DNA of 64,000 nucleotides from Eunapius fragilis. Its lineage: Eukaryota > Porifera > Demospongiae > Spongillida > Spongillidae. The translations under genes were made by a program, and so were the position numbers. Positions within the stretch are counted from its first letter, which is position 1, and each line of letters begins with the position of its first letter. The notes beneath the pieces are model-generated. The model saw nothing but the letters and a program-made list of their open reading frames with translations. It was not told the origin of the DNA and searched no databases. Of this stretch, positions 11,491 to 22,496 are shown piece by piece. The DNA lies in NCBI GenBank assembly GCA_963681505.1, contig OY811971.1, positions 23,219,036 through 23,283,035 of the forward strand. Reading direction: 5' to 3'.

Positions 11491-12389
11491 GAGTGTTGTT
11501 TTATGAAATTAAGATCATGTATGCACAGTGGTTTAAGAGCAGGACATTGGGCATTGGTATGATGCATTTTTTTTTTTTTGCATAAACATTGTTGTAACTG
11601 ATTGAAGTGTTACATTTTATTAGTAAAATAAGAAATAGAATTTTTTTTTTTAAAGCTGTGCACATCGAAAGTGAATTTGATGAGCGTTTTTCATTTCCGC
11701 TTACTTGAATTTTATCTGCTTTCTAAAATATATAAATTTGCAGTTTAGTACGTGAGTAAATAGCATTTGTTCTGCTATTTCCAATAATACTAAACTCATA
11801 GGTACTTGCTTCAAATGCGCGGTAATATGTTCCCTTTTATACGTAAAAAAACAAAAAAATTTCGATGTACCAACTTCAAGCACTTTTCTACACGATTCTA
11901 GGACCGAGCGCAGCAAGGAGTAACGGCCAATCGAATCTCCCGTGCATTTCCAATCCTCCAACGTAGCCGACTCCAACCGACTTTCCGTTTAGTGCTGCAA
12001 CTAAGGTTCAAACGCGCGACATAGCGATGACTGATTAATTAATAATTATTTTAATAACTGTTTAGATGAGCCGTATCCTATGTGACGATCAGGGTGACGA
12101 TTGGGTTCTTTTGTGTGCTGCTAGCTCCAGACAACAATAGCAGGCTACGGCAGCACCGTCTTTGTTCTTTTATGGAGGATTTGCGCTGTCTTTGTGCTCT
12201 TTGTGTCGTGCACGCATGCGTATATCGTATGCATACCTGTATATAATGACTTATGTGGGCGATTATACCCGTCTCTTTTTCTATATGCGAAGTGTGTTTG
12301 ATTGCTATTTGGTTGTTTGATTGCTATTTGGTTGTTCAAAGCTGGTCGGTGACATTAGCGTGCTATTGCAGTTTGATTTCAAAGGTTTT
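11491..12389. other. Intergenic, A/T tracts
   Basis: Contains T-runs near 11570 and 11641 and a small minus-strand open frame (11701-11976) that matches no family. It may contain the 5' end of the Transib element. An AG acceptor at 12370 immediately upstream of the Transib frame hints at an upstream non-coding exon. Confidence 0.4.
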
Positions 12390-14746
12390 ATGGCTCAAAA
12401 GGGAAAGTCGATTTCCAACGCGGACGCTTACGACAAATACATAAAGAGGTTTAAAAGCGATTGGGAGGCTTCAGGGCACTTTATTAGCGATGAAAGCTTA
12501 CTTTCTGAGAAGGATCAAAGTAGCAAGTTAAAGAAACATTGGTCTAATCGAATGGCCCTGCTGAGAAGGAAGTGGGGAATAAACTAAATCGAAATAAACG
12601 GTCAGAGAAGACAATAGAAGCCTTTCTCTCCTACCAACAAGAGTTATTTTACAATCCCTCCACTATAGTTGAAGATGACGTCACTATGTCATCTGCTTCA
12701 TCGCCTGAACAGAATGTGGAAGGTGGAAGTACTGTTGAAGAAAACGAAGAAGTGCACATGAGGACTGTAACTCTGAGCCCGTTAGATGAACTCAGCCAAA
12801 GACACGCAAGGAGGAGAACTGATGCTATACTTACTCAATTGAAAGAGGAAGCAGAGAAGCAGATGATAACAGTCACTCAACTTTTGGGATGCCTACTTTA
12901 CAGGGTAAACTACACTCACGATAAGGCTGTGGCTGAGGTTGGTAAGAAGTTGTTCGACCAGGAATCCGTAGACAGAGAGGTTACCTTGGATGAAGCTTTG
13001 TATATGCTGTCAACTTATAGGCTGGGCCGATCTGCCTACACAAGTTTGAGACATGATCTGATGCAAAAGGTGGACCTACCAGCTCATTATAAACTTATGC
13101 AACACAAGAACATGATTATGCCCAGTGTGACTTCTCCAATTGGAGTGTCAGGGGTCTCTGTAAACCTCTGTGAATCTGTTCGGATTCACTTTCAGAGACT
13201 TATTGGGATTCTGGGATTGCAGCCTGGAACATATAGGATGTCTGCAAAGGAAGGTCTTGATGGATCAGGGAGGCATGCCATCTATGATCAAAAAGGAAAT
13301 GTTGAGACTCACAACATGATTCTCTGGATGTGGGTACCCTTAGAAGTCTCAAAAGATCTAGATCAAGACCAGCCTAGCACAAGTCAGAGCAATGTAATAT
13401 GGACTGAAGGCACTCCTAACAGCCCTGATGCTGCTCGACCAATATTGATCACATTGGGAAAAGAGGACAGTGATTTGCTAAACAAAATCGTTCCTCCAGT
13501 CGATGGTGAAATAGAACTGCTGCATAGAAGTGGTGTGACAGTTGACGATTATGGAAAGGTGTATGAATTGAAAATACAATTTCTTCGCTCAATGAACGAT
13601 GGTAAAATGCAAAAGCTTTTGGTTGGGAGAGGAGGAGCATTTTGTATCTTATGTTCATTCACAAAAGAAGATGCTGTTTCTGTGGACCAAATTCAGGATG
13701 GATTTGAAATGGATAATGTGGATATCGATACATTGAAGGCTCTTTATGAAAGTTTGGAAGTTGATGGGGAAGTTTCAAAATCAAGAGGGGATTACGAGGA
13801 GCGAATGGGTTTAACTCAAACTCCTATTACATCCTTTAATGTGCATACCTTTCCCATTTTTCATGCGCTCCTGAGGGGTTTAGACTACTGTTTAAAAATA
13901 ATGTACAAGCTGAATGCAGGAGTGACTGCCTGGAGAGAAAACAAAGAGCAGGCCAGTCGGGTTAATAAAGCTAAGGAAAGAGTGAGGGCAATAATAAAAG
14001 AAAAAACTGGAATGATTATTGACAGGCCCGACAGTGTAGGAGGAGGAACCACAACTACTGGGAACACGGCAAGACAATGTTTGTTTGAGGCAAAAAACCG
14101 TCAGGTTTTGATAGAGTGTATACCTCTAAAGGTCAGATCAGATGGAGAGTGTGACAGAAAAGTCTTTGATGAATTTATCACTAACCTCTCTGTTGTTTTA
14201 AGAGCAATTTCATCTAAGCAAATAGTGAACACTCATCAACTTGACCAACTGTGTAAAGAAACAGTAATTAAACTGGTACATCACTGGCCTACTTTCAGAT
14301 TTACACCAACCATGCATGAAATTCTTGCACATTCAGCAGCATTGATTCATGCTAATGAGTCAAAAGGCTTAGGTACACTTTCTGAAGAGCCATTGGAGCA
14401 TAATAATAAAAATCTTCGTGCATATCGTGAAAGATTGGCTCGAAAAACAACGCAGCAGGCGAACCTAACAGATGTGCTAACTAGACTGTGGATCAAGTCA
14501 GATCCAATAGTGAGGAGTTATCGACGTGTGGTTCAATGTTCATTTTGCAATGGACCACACAATGTTCGCTCCTGCCCCCAAAGATTGGAGGTCACTAGTG
14601 GGTGCGTATCATTTGAAGATCACTTGGTTGAGTGTATTTTTACTACTGGGGAGGGAACGGATCAAGGTGTACACATGGAATATGATGAAGATACTGCTAT
14701 ATCCCAACAATCTTCAACTCACATGGCATCTGGTGATAGCATTTAA
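12390..14746 (+). CDS. Transib-superfamily transposase, one frameshift
   Basis: Transib elements are cut-and-paste DNA transposons whose DDE transposase is related to the RAG1 core. The frame starts at ATG 12390 (MAQKGKSISNADAYDKYIKR) and shifts near 12572-12587, where two frames overlap without stops. It then runs 724 codons to 14746. Motifs in Transib order: SAKEGLDGSGRHAIYD (first Asp, codon 13259); MNDGKMQKLLVGRGGAFCILC (second Asp, codon 13598); GGGTTTTGNTARQCLF; and GTLSEEPLEHNNKNLRAYRE with TRLWIKSDPIV (catalytic Glu probably codon 14396). A CCHC-like knuckle, CSFCNGPHNVRSC, follows. The protein would be about 785 aa. AATAAA signals lie at 14870 and 14907. With a single frameshift it is recently dead, or the shift is an assembly error. 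Terminal repeats were not established. Confidence 0.85.
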
Positions 14747-15617
14747 ACAGTGGCATTTAAACTGAGTCCTCATTAGATTTGTAGTAATAACTAAACTTTC
14801 TATTGCATTGAACTGCAGTAATCTTATACTTGATTACATTGGTTTGATTCTAGTTAATTAATTTGTATTAATAAAAATTATGTTATTCCACCACTTGTTA
14901 ACGGTGAATAAAGAAATAGTTGTGTGTAGTTAACTACTGCAGGGTATCTTGTTATTCAGTTTTAAAACCAGTACTTTTAATCTTGATTATGTTGGTTTGA
15001 TATTATGCATTACCAGAAATTTCGGACGCTCATTACGTATTCCTGACGCGTCAATGCAAACGTCCGTTAATTTTCCGCGCACGCGTCCATTGACATGTAT
15101 GGAACAAAGTGCATTTCTGTTCAGTATAAATCAGGAATCGTCAGAAAAAAGGAAGGCGGTCAAAAATATAGTTAAGAACATCTTTCACTATGCTTTATTG
15201 ATGAAACAAAAAAATTCAGGGTCTATCTGTAGGTTCCATGGCCCTAAAACAACACGTCCATAGACACATGTAGAAATTGTGTAGAAATTTGGGTTTTGTC
15301 AAGATGTTTGTGCATTTTTCTCAGGATCTGTGATAGTTGCAGTAAGAATCAGTGATTAAAATGTTAGCCAGATCATCGAGGAAGGGGCCAGATACCATAA
15401 AACACTCTTTCCTCTACTTTTCAAGGTTCCAGAGTCACTTCAGTGGTGTTAGGTACTGAATGTCCCATTATTAATTCTTCCACTTGCATGACGTAATGGA
15501 CGTTTTAATACGGGCTCTGCCACTGTGTGACTCACTCAGGTATGTTACATCTGAGGTGCTTATAGGCGTTCTACATGTGCGTAACAACCATAGCTTGACC
15601 CACATACGTAGTATATA
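14747..15617 (+). other. 3' flank of the Transib gene
   Basis: Holds two AATAAA polyadenylation signals (14870-14875 and 14907-14912) close after the stop codon. Beyond them are GC-richer stretches with ACGCGT and CATTACGT words near 15030-15085 and 15490-15500 that look like parts of a miniature element but could not be delimited. No gene was recognised. Confidence 0.5.
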
Positions 15618-15670
15618 TACAGTGGCGTATCCAGAATTTCAGCGAGGGGGTGCTTAAGGTCAGGAATACT

Positions 15671-15698
15671 GGGGGGGGGGGGGGGGGGGGGGGGGGGG
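15671..15698. repeat. Poly(G) tract, 28 bp
   Basis: Uninterrupted G run inside the nested miniature elements. Confidence 0.95.
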
Positions 15699-15955
15699 AA
15701 GGGGAGGGCCCGCTTCTGGTCTGATATGAAAAGTGAGTGTGTGTGTGTGGGAGGGGGGGGGGGGGATGCAGTCCGCTTCAAGTCCGATACGAAAAGTGTA
15801 GGCCTTTGGCACACGTTGTCGTTATATTTAATAACTAACGGTTACAATTTTGACCGAGGGGGGTGCTCAAAAGCACCTGGAGCACCCTCTCCAGGGGCGG
15901 ATACAGAAATTTCCAAAAGGGAGGTTTAGACCCGCGATACAGTGGTGTAGAGAGA

Positions 15956-15979
15956 GGGGGGGGGGGGGGGGGGGGGGGG
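15956..15979. repeat. Poly(G) tract, 24 bp
   Basis: Uninterrupted G run, 16 bp after a CAGTGGTGTAG terminus. Confidence 0.95.
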
Positions 15980-16144
15980 ACATATGTCCCCGGGCGCAGG
16001 GTTGAGGGGGGCGTCGAAGTAGACGAGAGATAATTAGTTATCGCGTCAACGAGAACTCACGAACGCATCGGCAGATACAGGGGGCAGTTGTAAACGCGTT
16101 CATATAATATAAGGCTCCTCCCCTTCCCTCTTTTCCGCTAGGTA

Positions 16145-16169
16145 CCCCCCCCCCCCCCCCCCCCCCCCC
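16145..16169. repeat. Poly(C) tract, 25 bp
   Basis: Uninterrupted C run, opposite polarity to its neighbours, followed by ATCGGGCCAGAAGC, a reversed variant of the recurring internal motif. Confidence 0.95.
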
Positions 16170-16305
16170 ATCGGGCCAGAAGCCGACAGCCCCCCCACCC
16201 CCCCGGGCGCTCAACACTCACACTACGTCACTGCCGCGATACGAAAAGCGGGGGTGGGGTGGTGGGGGTGGTGGTGCTGTCCGCTTCAGGCCCGATACGA
16301 AAAGC

Positions 16306-16325
16306 GGGGGGGGGGGGGGGGGGGG
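16306..16325. repeat. Poly(G) tract, 20 bp
   Basis: Uninterrupted G run directly after the motif GCCCGATACGAAAAGC. Confidence 0.95.
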
Positions 16326-16839
16326 CACGGCTGTTTCATTGCATTGAAATTTGGACAACAGGTCCGCGCCCACTATGAATGTTAAGTACCTAGCAACAGG
16401 GCTCATTACTTCCATAGCAACGACTATAGGTTTAAGAAGGCTTTTGTACATGAAGATACCGTCGCTGTTTTTATCTAAAGCGCAACCTACATATACAGTA
16501 AGGACTTTCCCTACCGACTATGCTAATTCCAAGCAATGATACATTGGCAAACACGTGCCACACTGCCGAAAGGTCACGGGGTCTAAATGGGTGAGGTCGA
16601 CGGTGCTCATGTTTTCTAAGAATCGCTCTTATATATTTCGACAAGAAACGACTTGAACAAAGTAAAGGGTTTGATCTTGCGTTTCAAATAGTTTTTACGT
16701 TGCTACGCGACTTCGTCTGTCCATACTCGTCGGTTTAAAATGGCGCCATTTTGGGTTCTCTAATGATATTGTACGTATATAGGTACATGATGACTAATGG
16801 TGTCTGTAGATATATATGATGATGACGGTGAATAGAGAG

Positions 16840-19800
16840 TTATGTATTCTTCTTTCTTCTTTTTTCAGGTGGTGGTACAGCAGCGGACAAGTGTGGTGAA
16901 ATGTTAAGGTAATGCTCTTGCAAAATGCTTTTAAGCTGAGCAATAGGATTTCTCACTCCAGAGTAGGTGCGTTTTAACGTATTGAATTTTGCGTGTATAG
17001 ATTCAGCACCTTGCTCCCCCATTAGACCACAGCCAGCTTGGTATGTTGTTGCCCATTCCAACATGTGGTCTTCAAGGATATGCATCTTGAGTGTTCTTCC
17101 TACTCCACTGAAGTATTTGTCGAATAGACAAAAGAAGTTCTTGATGGCCTGATCTATTTGGAATGAAAAGAATGAAAAGAATAGCTCACAAGAATATACT
17201 ACATGAACAGGTATGCACACACCGAGTTTTTGTATGGTACTTGTGTTGTGTACTGTGCTGTCATACAGAGAATGGCATTCAGAGAATTTCAGCATAATGG
17301 TGCTGAATTTCATATAAATGTCATTTGCATCTGCTTTTAACTCAGATACATGCTCTGTAGCCTTTAATACACAACTGCAAAGAACTTCCACATTGGCAGG
17401 CTATAAATTCAATACAAATTAAGTTGATGGGCATTTTCATATGGCACAAAAAATACCTTGAGAATCTTGTGTACATGATTTCCTACAAAAATTCCTCCGA
17501 AATACCGTTGACGGCACACACCAAGTGATTTTAAACAAGATTGAAGGCTCTTGATACAAGGTCCATCATCTAGGTTAAAGGACGTTTCAATGGTTTCTTG
17601 TAAAACTTTGATTCTTTCTTCCTACATGAGAGGGTGTATATTCAGAATTAGTATGAAATGGTAAATCAAGTGTATCACAGTATATACCTGTTTTTTAACA
17701 TTGCCATGACATTTCTCAGAAAGATCAAGGAGACCTGCAGTGATTGGTGTGCTGCTGCCAGCAACTAGTGCACTGTATGTTGCTAGCTGTTGCAATGTGG
17801 CCTCCTCTTGGTGCAGCTGCTCCAGTTCAACGTTAGCATCATTGATCTCTCTCAGTGCCGCTGAGTACACATCATATTGTGTTTTGCTGATTGGAGAGGA
17901 TTGCCAGTACATGGCAAGCATAAGATCAAGTGTATGGCAGGATTCTTCAAAAAGGGAAAAGAGTTTCTGAAAGATCCCTTGTGTTATGTGCAAACCAGGT
18001 AAGCAAACCTACATGATATAGGGTGTTAAATTATTCATCTATACTATCATGCATATAACCTGAGATATAGGAATGTTAAAAAATGGATCCTGTATGCAGT
18101 TGTTGTACTCCTTTGCACGCTTAACATCCCCTCCATCATCCATAAACCTTTGGTGGTCAAGCAGAATAGTGTCTAGAGAGCGAGAGGAGCATGGACCTTT
18201 TCGTGTAGAAGGCTTTCGTAGCTCATCAAGGGTAATATGACATAGTAAACATGGCTGTTTCCCTGCATGTATGAAATGTCAAACTGTTCAATGGTTATGA
18301 ATGGTTACACACTGGATTTATACCTGATGCACCTGATAGTCCATATATTTGACTGAGAAAGTCAAGATCACCACTGAGAAACACTTTCATGGAGTACACC
18401 CTTAATTAAAAAATATCATTGTACACTACAGTATGCTTGTTCAAAAGTTCTGGATCAACTTACTTCCATTTCATGGTGCCGATATGAGTCACCTCTCCTC
18501 TAAACCGGTCAAGTGCCACATGTAGGTTTGTGACTGTGTCATCTGCCTCAAAGCAGGAAAACACACATGTGTTGTGAACCGAGTTAGGTGTTTTCGTGTT
18601 AACAATTTGGAAGTTCATCTTAAACATGCCACCCCCCTTGTCACCACCAAGTTTAATCCAAACTTCATCTTTTGGTATAATTCCATGCCACACAAGTTTA
18701 TCCTCCCTGGATGAAAGTCATGTATATTATTAGCAGACATACTCACATTTTTTAGACTGACCGTTCATTCTGTTCCAGAAGTTGTATAATCTTCTGGGTT
18801 AGGCTAGGCGTGTAGCCATATGCTGCACCACGAAGTTCTTCTCCCCCAGCAGGCAGTTTGAAGGAGAAGGGGGCCAACTCCACCATGAGATTGTCTCCAA
18901 TACACTCATGTGCAAGAACACGCTCCTTTCTTTCGCTGCCAATGTATACTCCTGCTTGTTTTAACCATCTGTAAATGTACTTATTTTTCATACCATGGAG
19001 TATCATGTGCACCCATGTCATGTACCTACGGAGGATTCTTAGTCTGTACCATGGTATGGCAAGCATTGATTTTATTGCAAGCCCTTGCATTGGTAGCATT
19101 TCCATTTGTACCCCAGCATTGTGAAGTAATTCCTGTTTCTTTTCCACACTCAGTACCCTGATCTCATCCCCAAGTAGGATATCAGAGCCCTTGGAATTGA
19201 CCCCTATGATACTTCGCATGTTTTGAACCTCATGTATACGTCTTTTTCGGGTACGTTGGCTCAGCTGATCAGGGGGTAATTTCGGTGATGTAATGTGAGC
19301 TAGTTTCAGAGGCTGTTAGTAGGGGTAAGCATATGAATGAATCATAACATTATTCACTTTCTTTACTTACAGTTCCACCAGTATTTATATGTATGACGTT
19401 CTCCTTGGAAGCATCAAGCATCTTGTGTACTACCTTGCTGACAAGTTGCATTTCTTGTCTGGTTACATCAGTACAACAATGTGAGTCATATTCGATAGTT
19501 TTGATGCTTCTATCACATGACCTGCAACACACCATTACATCATGCAGGAGTAGCTGTACCATTCTTGAAGCTGGTTTAACATTCTTGGTGTCCAGTGGTG
19601 TTGTAGAATGACAGCAGGGACAGAATGTGGTAGTCAAATGGATCCACTCAATTAAGCATGTGGCACATACAAGCCTGTCACAGGGGAGTTGTATTGGCTG
19701 TCCTAGCACTTCAAGACAAATAGGACACATCAACTCATCTATAGCAGATAGCATCTGTGTAGTGGCCAATGGTGGTTGGTTTGGATTTTGTATGATTTTT

Positions 19801-20279
19801 GGTGGTGCTATAGCCTTAATGTGTTGTACAATATTAGCTGGACTACTGCCTCGTGCTTCAGGTCTCCACCACCGAGCCACGTAAAATGGCTCATTCCTGT
19901 TACAACCCTATGGTGAGAGAGGAAGGAATTGTGAACGAATTTTTTTTGTATTGCACACTACCTTGCAGGTACTGATGGTATGGCTGCACCAGTCATATGG
20001 CTCTAGCAGACATTTGTAAGGTGTTTTGCTTCGGGATGCAGCTATTACACGCTTCATCGTCACGTAACACTTGTTGCAGAACTTAGGGGGGTGGATCTCA
20101 GGACTGTCTTTTTGTGTATCGATGTGAAAGGCTAACAGTAGCTCTTCATGAAACTCCACGCACATGTACATAACAGAGTGCCGCTTTTTTGCCATTGTTG
20201 CTTGTTTAGGGAGTTTACACGGCTTGCAACCACATAAACGGCACAAATCATCCAATTGACACTTGTGTTGAGGTTCCAT
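16840..20279 (-). CDS. RAG1-architecture recombinase/transposase, complete, 11 exons, 949 aa
   Basis: Minus-strand exons: 20279-19962, 19907-19371, 19312-19026, 18968-18762, 18706-18464, 18400-18324, 18262-18060, 18008-17688, 17621-17457, 17400-17223, 17153-16840. All ten introns are GT-AG and short (51-69 bp where measured), and every junction keeps the frame. The coding length of 2850 nt gives 949 residues with no stop. Order: N-terminal Zn region (1-110), RING-like finger (about 155-200), a basic linker with QRTRKRRIHE, then a DDE core with D472 in KLGGDKGGGMFK, D542 in FLSGDLDFLSQIYGLSG, a CLLC pair, and E896 in GEQGAESIHAKFNTLKR. Vertebrate RAG1 has the same order and about 1040 residues. 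The closest described group I know is the molluscan N-RAG-TP transposons (RAG1-like N terminus plus integrase core); placement there is inference. No RAG2-like neighbour and no convincing terminal repeats were found, so transposon versus domesticated gene is open. Confidence 0.9.
16841..18706 (-). other. DDE catalytic core of the RAG1-like protein
   Basis: D472 lies in WIKLGGDKGGG, D542 in the motif SGDLDFLSQIYG, nine residues before the G of GLSGASG, the same spacing as Asp708 in human RAG1. E896 lies in EQGAESIHAKFN, aligning with Glu962 of SEGNESGNK. After it, KSILQEHYLNISPHL aligns with the human DVLKHHWLYTSKYL. The insertion between the second Asp and the Glu carries a Cys pair (PCLLC), a PGLHITQGIFQKLF segment matching the IDALHCDIGNA region, and a helical segment with ALREINDANVELEQLHQEEA. 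The last residues are basic (EKRRKK). All three acidic catalytic residues are present, so the core could be active. Confidence 0.85.
19371..20279 (-). other. RAG1-type N-terminal zinc region and RING-like finger
   Basis: Exon 1 reads LCRLCGCKPCK, EFHEELLLAFHIDT, PEIHPPKFCNKC and YDWCSHTISTCK. Vertebrate RAG1 has the same series (CRICG, an AKVFRIDV-like stretch, IHPTEFCHNCW, then His-Thr-Pro-Ser-Cys-x2-Cys). Splicing exon 1 to exon 2 creates TCKGC, completing that last Cys-x2-Cys pair, which supports the intron 19961-19908. Exon 2 carries DELMCPICLEVLGQPIQLPC, RLVCATCLIEWIHL and FCPCC. In the RING the usual His after the third Cys is Arg (CDRLVC against C-K-H-V-F-C in RAG1). It is followed by SRMVQLLLHDVMVCC and SIKTIEYDSHCC, which match the zinc-finger segment after the RAG1 RING. 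In RAG1 this region gives ubiquitin ligase and dimerisation functions; here that is inference. Confidence 0.85.
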
Positions 20280-20995
20280 TGAGACTATCGATTGTTCGCG
20301 GCGTGTAAATTATTCATGATTTTGTAAGAGATTTTACGCCTAGTTTGAAAACGCGTAGCACGAAACTGAATTCATTAAACGACTTACCGATCCTTTCCCT
20401 TTATTCTCTGCGTTTACCAGCCGATTTAATAAGAGCAATTTTTTACAGTTTGAGATCAAACACGTGACAGTTTTAGTTTCGATGAGAAGAGCCTTTATGC
20501 GTGGCCACGAGTGTATCGTTGAAAATATAGTATTTGATTGCGCAAATAGTCCTATGATATTTCAGATGTTTACTCAACCTAAATTTATTGTTGGTTTTCA
20601 CATTGGTACAAAAGGCCACGTACAGGAAACCTCCAAAGTTAAGTGTCAGTTAATGAGCTCTTTGGCGACCATTTTTTAATATATACCGTAATTCGATCAT
20701 TACGATCTAATTTCAAAACCTAATGTCACGTACGGAACAGCCGTGGGGGGGGGTGCCGTACGCTTCAGACTGGACTCAATAATATCTTGTATATTTACCA
20801 GACCCCGCCAAACTAAGAACTAAACAACATTTGAAATAGCCTACAACCAGCCTGCCTATACAACTGTATAGGCCTAACAGTGTGATATTGTCTAGTTGTT
20901 GGATCAGTTTCCATCACAAAAGTGTTGGTGCCATATGTATGTGTGTGCTTGTGTGCATGCATGTGTATGCTTGTGTGCATGTGTATATGCATGTG
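20280..20995. other. 5' flank of the RAG1-like gene
   Basis: Upstream region of the minus-strand RAG1-like gene. No TATA box was recognised. GC-rich words (ACGCGTAGCA at 20351) and a CACGTG E-box (20461-20466) are present. A short G run (20744-20752) with GCCGTACGCTTCAGAC is a further variant of the poly(G) miniature-element motif. No other gene was seen. Confidence 0.4.
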
Positions 20996-20997
20996 AA

Positions 20998-21000
<3 letters not shown>

Positions 21001-21039
<39 letters not shown>
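21001..21039. repeat. (GT)n microsatellite
   Basis: About 19 dinucleotide units within a longer imperfect TG-rich stretch starting near 20935. Confidence 0.95.
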
Positions 21040-21040
<1 letters not shown>

Positions 21041-21190
21041 ATGTGGATATTGTACTTGTGTGTTCATTTGGGTCACTTCATTCATACACTCACATAAGTC
21101 TCAGTAGTCTAGTATTTGGGCAAGCTGGATTGGAACTGGACCTCTCAAGCTAGAGGTGTTTGTTCATGTACATGTACATGTACGTTGTTT

Positions 21191-21195
<5 letters not shown>

Positions 21196-21253
<58 letters not shown>
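21196..21253. repeat. (TG)n microsatellite
   Basis: About 29 dinucleotide units. The cysteine/valine-rich frames it creates are not genes. Confidence 0.95.
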
Positions 21254-21259
<6 letters not shown>

Positions 21260-21657
21260 CTGGAGTATGTATTTGTGCATTTCTGTGTTTTTATAACATT
21301 TCTGCATGTTATAAGTGGGGCTCAATATAGCCCAAGTATCAACTAGCTGGACCTCTCAAGCAAGGGGAGCTAGATCATACACAAGGGGAGCTAGCTAGAT
21401 CATACGCATTGTGTGTGGGTGTGCATATGTCTGTTGAGAATATATCATATATGTCTGTTGAGAATATGTGCATGTGTTTGTGTGCATTAGATGTGTGTGC
21501 ATTGTGCATGTTATCGCTCTTCTGCTAATGGGCTGCTTCTGTACTGTTAGGTGAGCAGCAGCTGGCTTCATGTGTGTTAGTTAATTATTTGCTCATGCAT
21601 ATAAACACATGCACACATGTATATCACTATACATATCACACATGCACACATATACAC

Positions 21658-21702
<45 letters not shown>
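21658..21702. repeat. (AC)n microsatellite
   Basis: About 22 dinucleotide units. It lies after TTATTTGCTCATGCATATAA. A very similar context recurs at 25226-25380, so the two regions share a dispersed repeat. Confidence 0.95.
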
Positions 21703-21703
<1 letters not shown>

Positions 21704-21913
21704 ATGTTTGCTATGACCAAACGCAAAGTCTCCCATTTAACACCATGGAATGTACATGTATGTTAGTTGGTTCAATACATACAACACACCAGTTGTTGCA
21801 TGTGCTGGACTTATACATACTGGATTGCCTTTTGAAAGTGGCACTGCCCAGGCCACTACGATCCAGAAACCTACTTCAAATGACACCAAGTGCTCAGATC
21901 TTGGGTGGGTGTG

Positions 21914-22022
21914 CAGTGGCGGATCCAGCATATTTTAGGTTCATTAAAACCGGGCAATTATGGGCCCGTGCCCATAATTGCCCGGTTTTAATGAGCCTAA
22001 AATATGCCTGGATCCACCACTG
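21914..22022. mobile_element. Palindromic hAT-like MITE
   Basis: Two 53-bp arms (CAGTGGCGGATCCAG and onward to GCAATTATGGGC) are inverted copies with two mismatches and one indel, meeting almost without a loop. The 8-bp repeat TGGGTGTG occurs at 21906-21913 and 22021-22028, overlapping the terminal TG, as expected of an 8-bp hAT target duplication. No coding capacity. Confidence 0.75.
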
Positions 22023-22496
22023 GGTGTGTCTCACTAGTTCCCGAGTCCTATATACAGTACAGAGGCATTATGTATTTGCAACTTCCACCACATGTTGTAT
22101 GAACAGGACTGGTGTATTGGATTGCTGTGATGTATGTAGTGGACTGGTATGTTGTATGATGGAGGAGGGAAGGGGGTGTGGCATTGCCCCTGCACATTTA
22201 TTAAAGAGGGAGGGTGTTGGTGGGAAGTACTAGACACCGGTGTACCATCCTCAGATTTTTACATTTGAAGTTCTGAAGCCATGGGTAAATATGAAGTCAT
22301 GTGTGTGAATAGCTCAGCATATCCAGTGGCCAAATCTATTGAGATAGGGTAGAAATAATTTCACTGCCATTATCAAGGCTCCATCCAGTGAGACCATTTA
22401 CATGTAAATACAAACACAAACACACACACACAGAGGGTGTTTGATATCACCAAATGCAAAGTCTGCTATTTAAGTCCATGGAGTTTATGTGAGGTG

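Larger units (their letters stand above)
15618..16340. mobile_element. Nested hAT-like miniature elements with poly(G)/poly(C) tracts
   Basis: Several related non-coding units are piled up. Ends of the type CAGTGGCGTATCCAGAA (15620), CAGGGGCGGATACAGAA (15893) and CAGTGGTGTAGAGAG (15940) resemble hAT-type termini. Internally the motif CGCTTCAAGTCCGATACG, followed by AAAAG, recurs (15774-15796) with variants at 15710-15734 and 16283-16306, each next to a long G run. The same motif occurs reversed at 25396-25431. The open frames here are artefacts of the repeats. Confidence 0.6.

Noticed and set aside
11524..15527. RSS-like words CACAGTGG (11524) and CCACTGTG (15520-15527) as Transib termini
   Set aside because: Only eight bases match and the adjacent 5-bp sequences (GTATG and TGACT) are not duplicated, so the ends are unproven.
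16701..20360. TGCTACGCG inverted pair as terminal repeats of the RAG1-like gene
   Set aside because: Nine bases at unremarkable positions, with no target duplication; could be chance.
20896..21346. Cysteine/valine-rich open frames
   Set aside because: Translations of (TG)n microsatellites.
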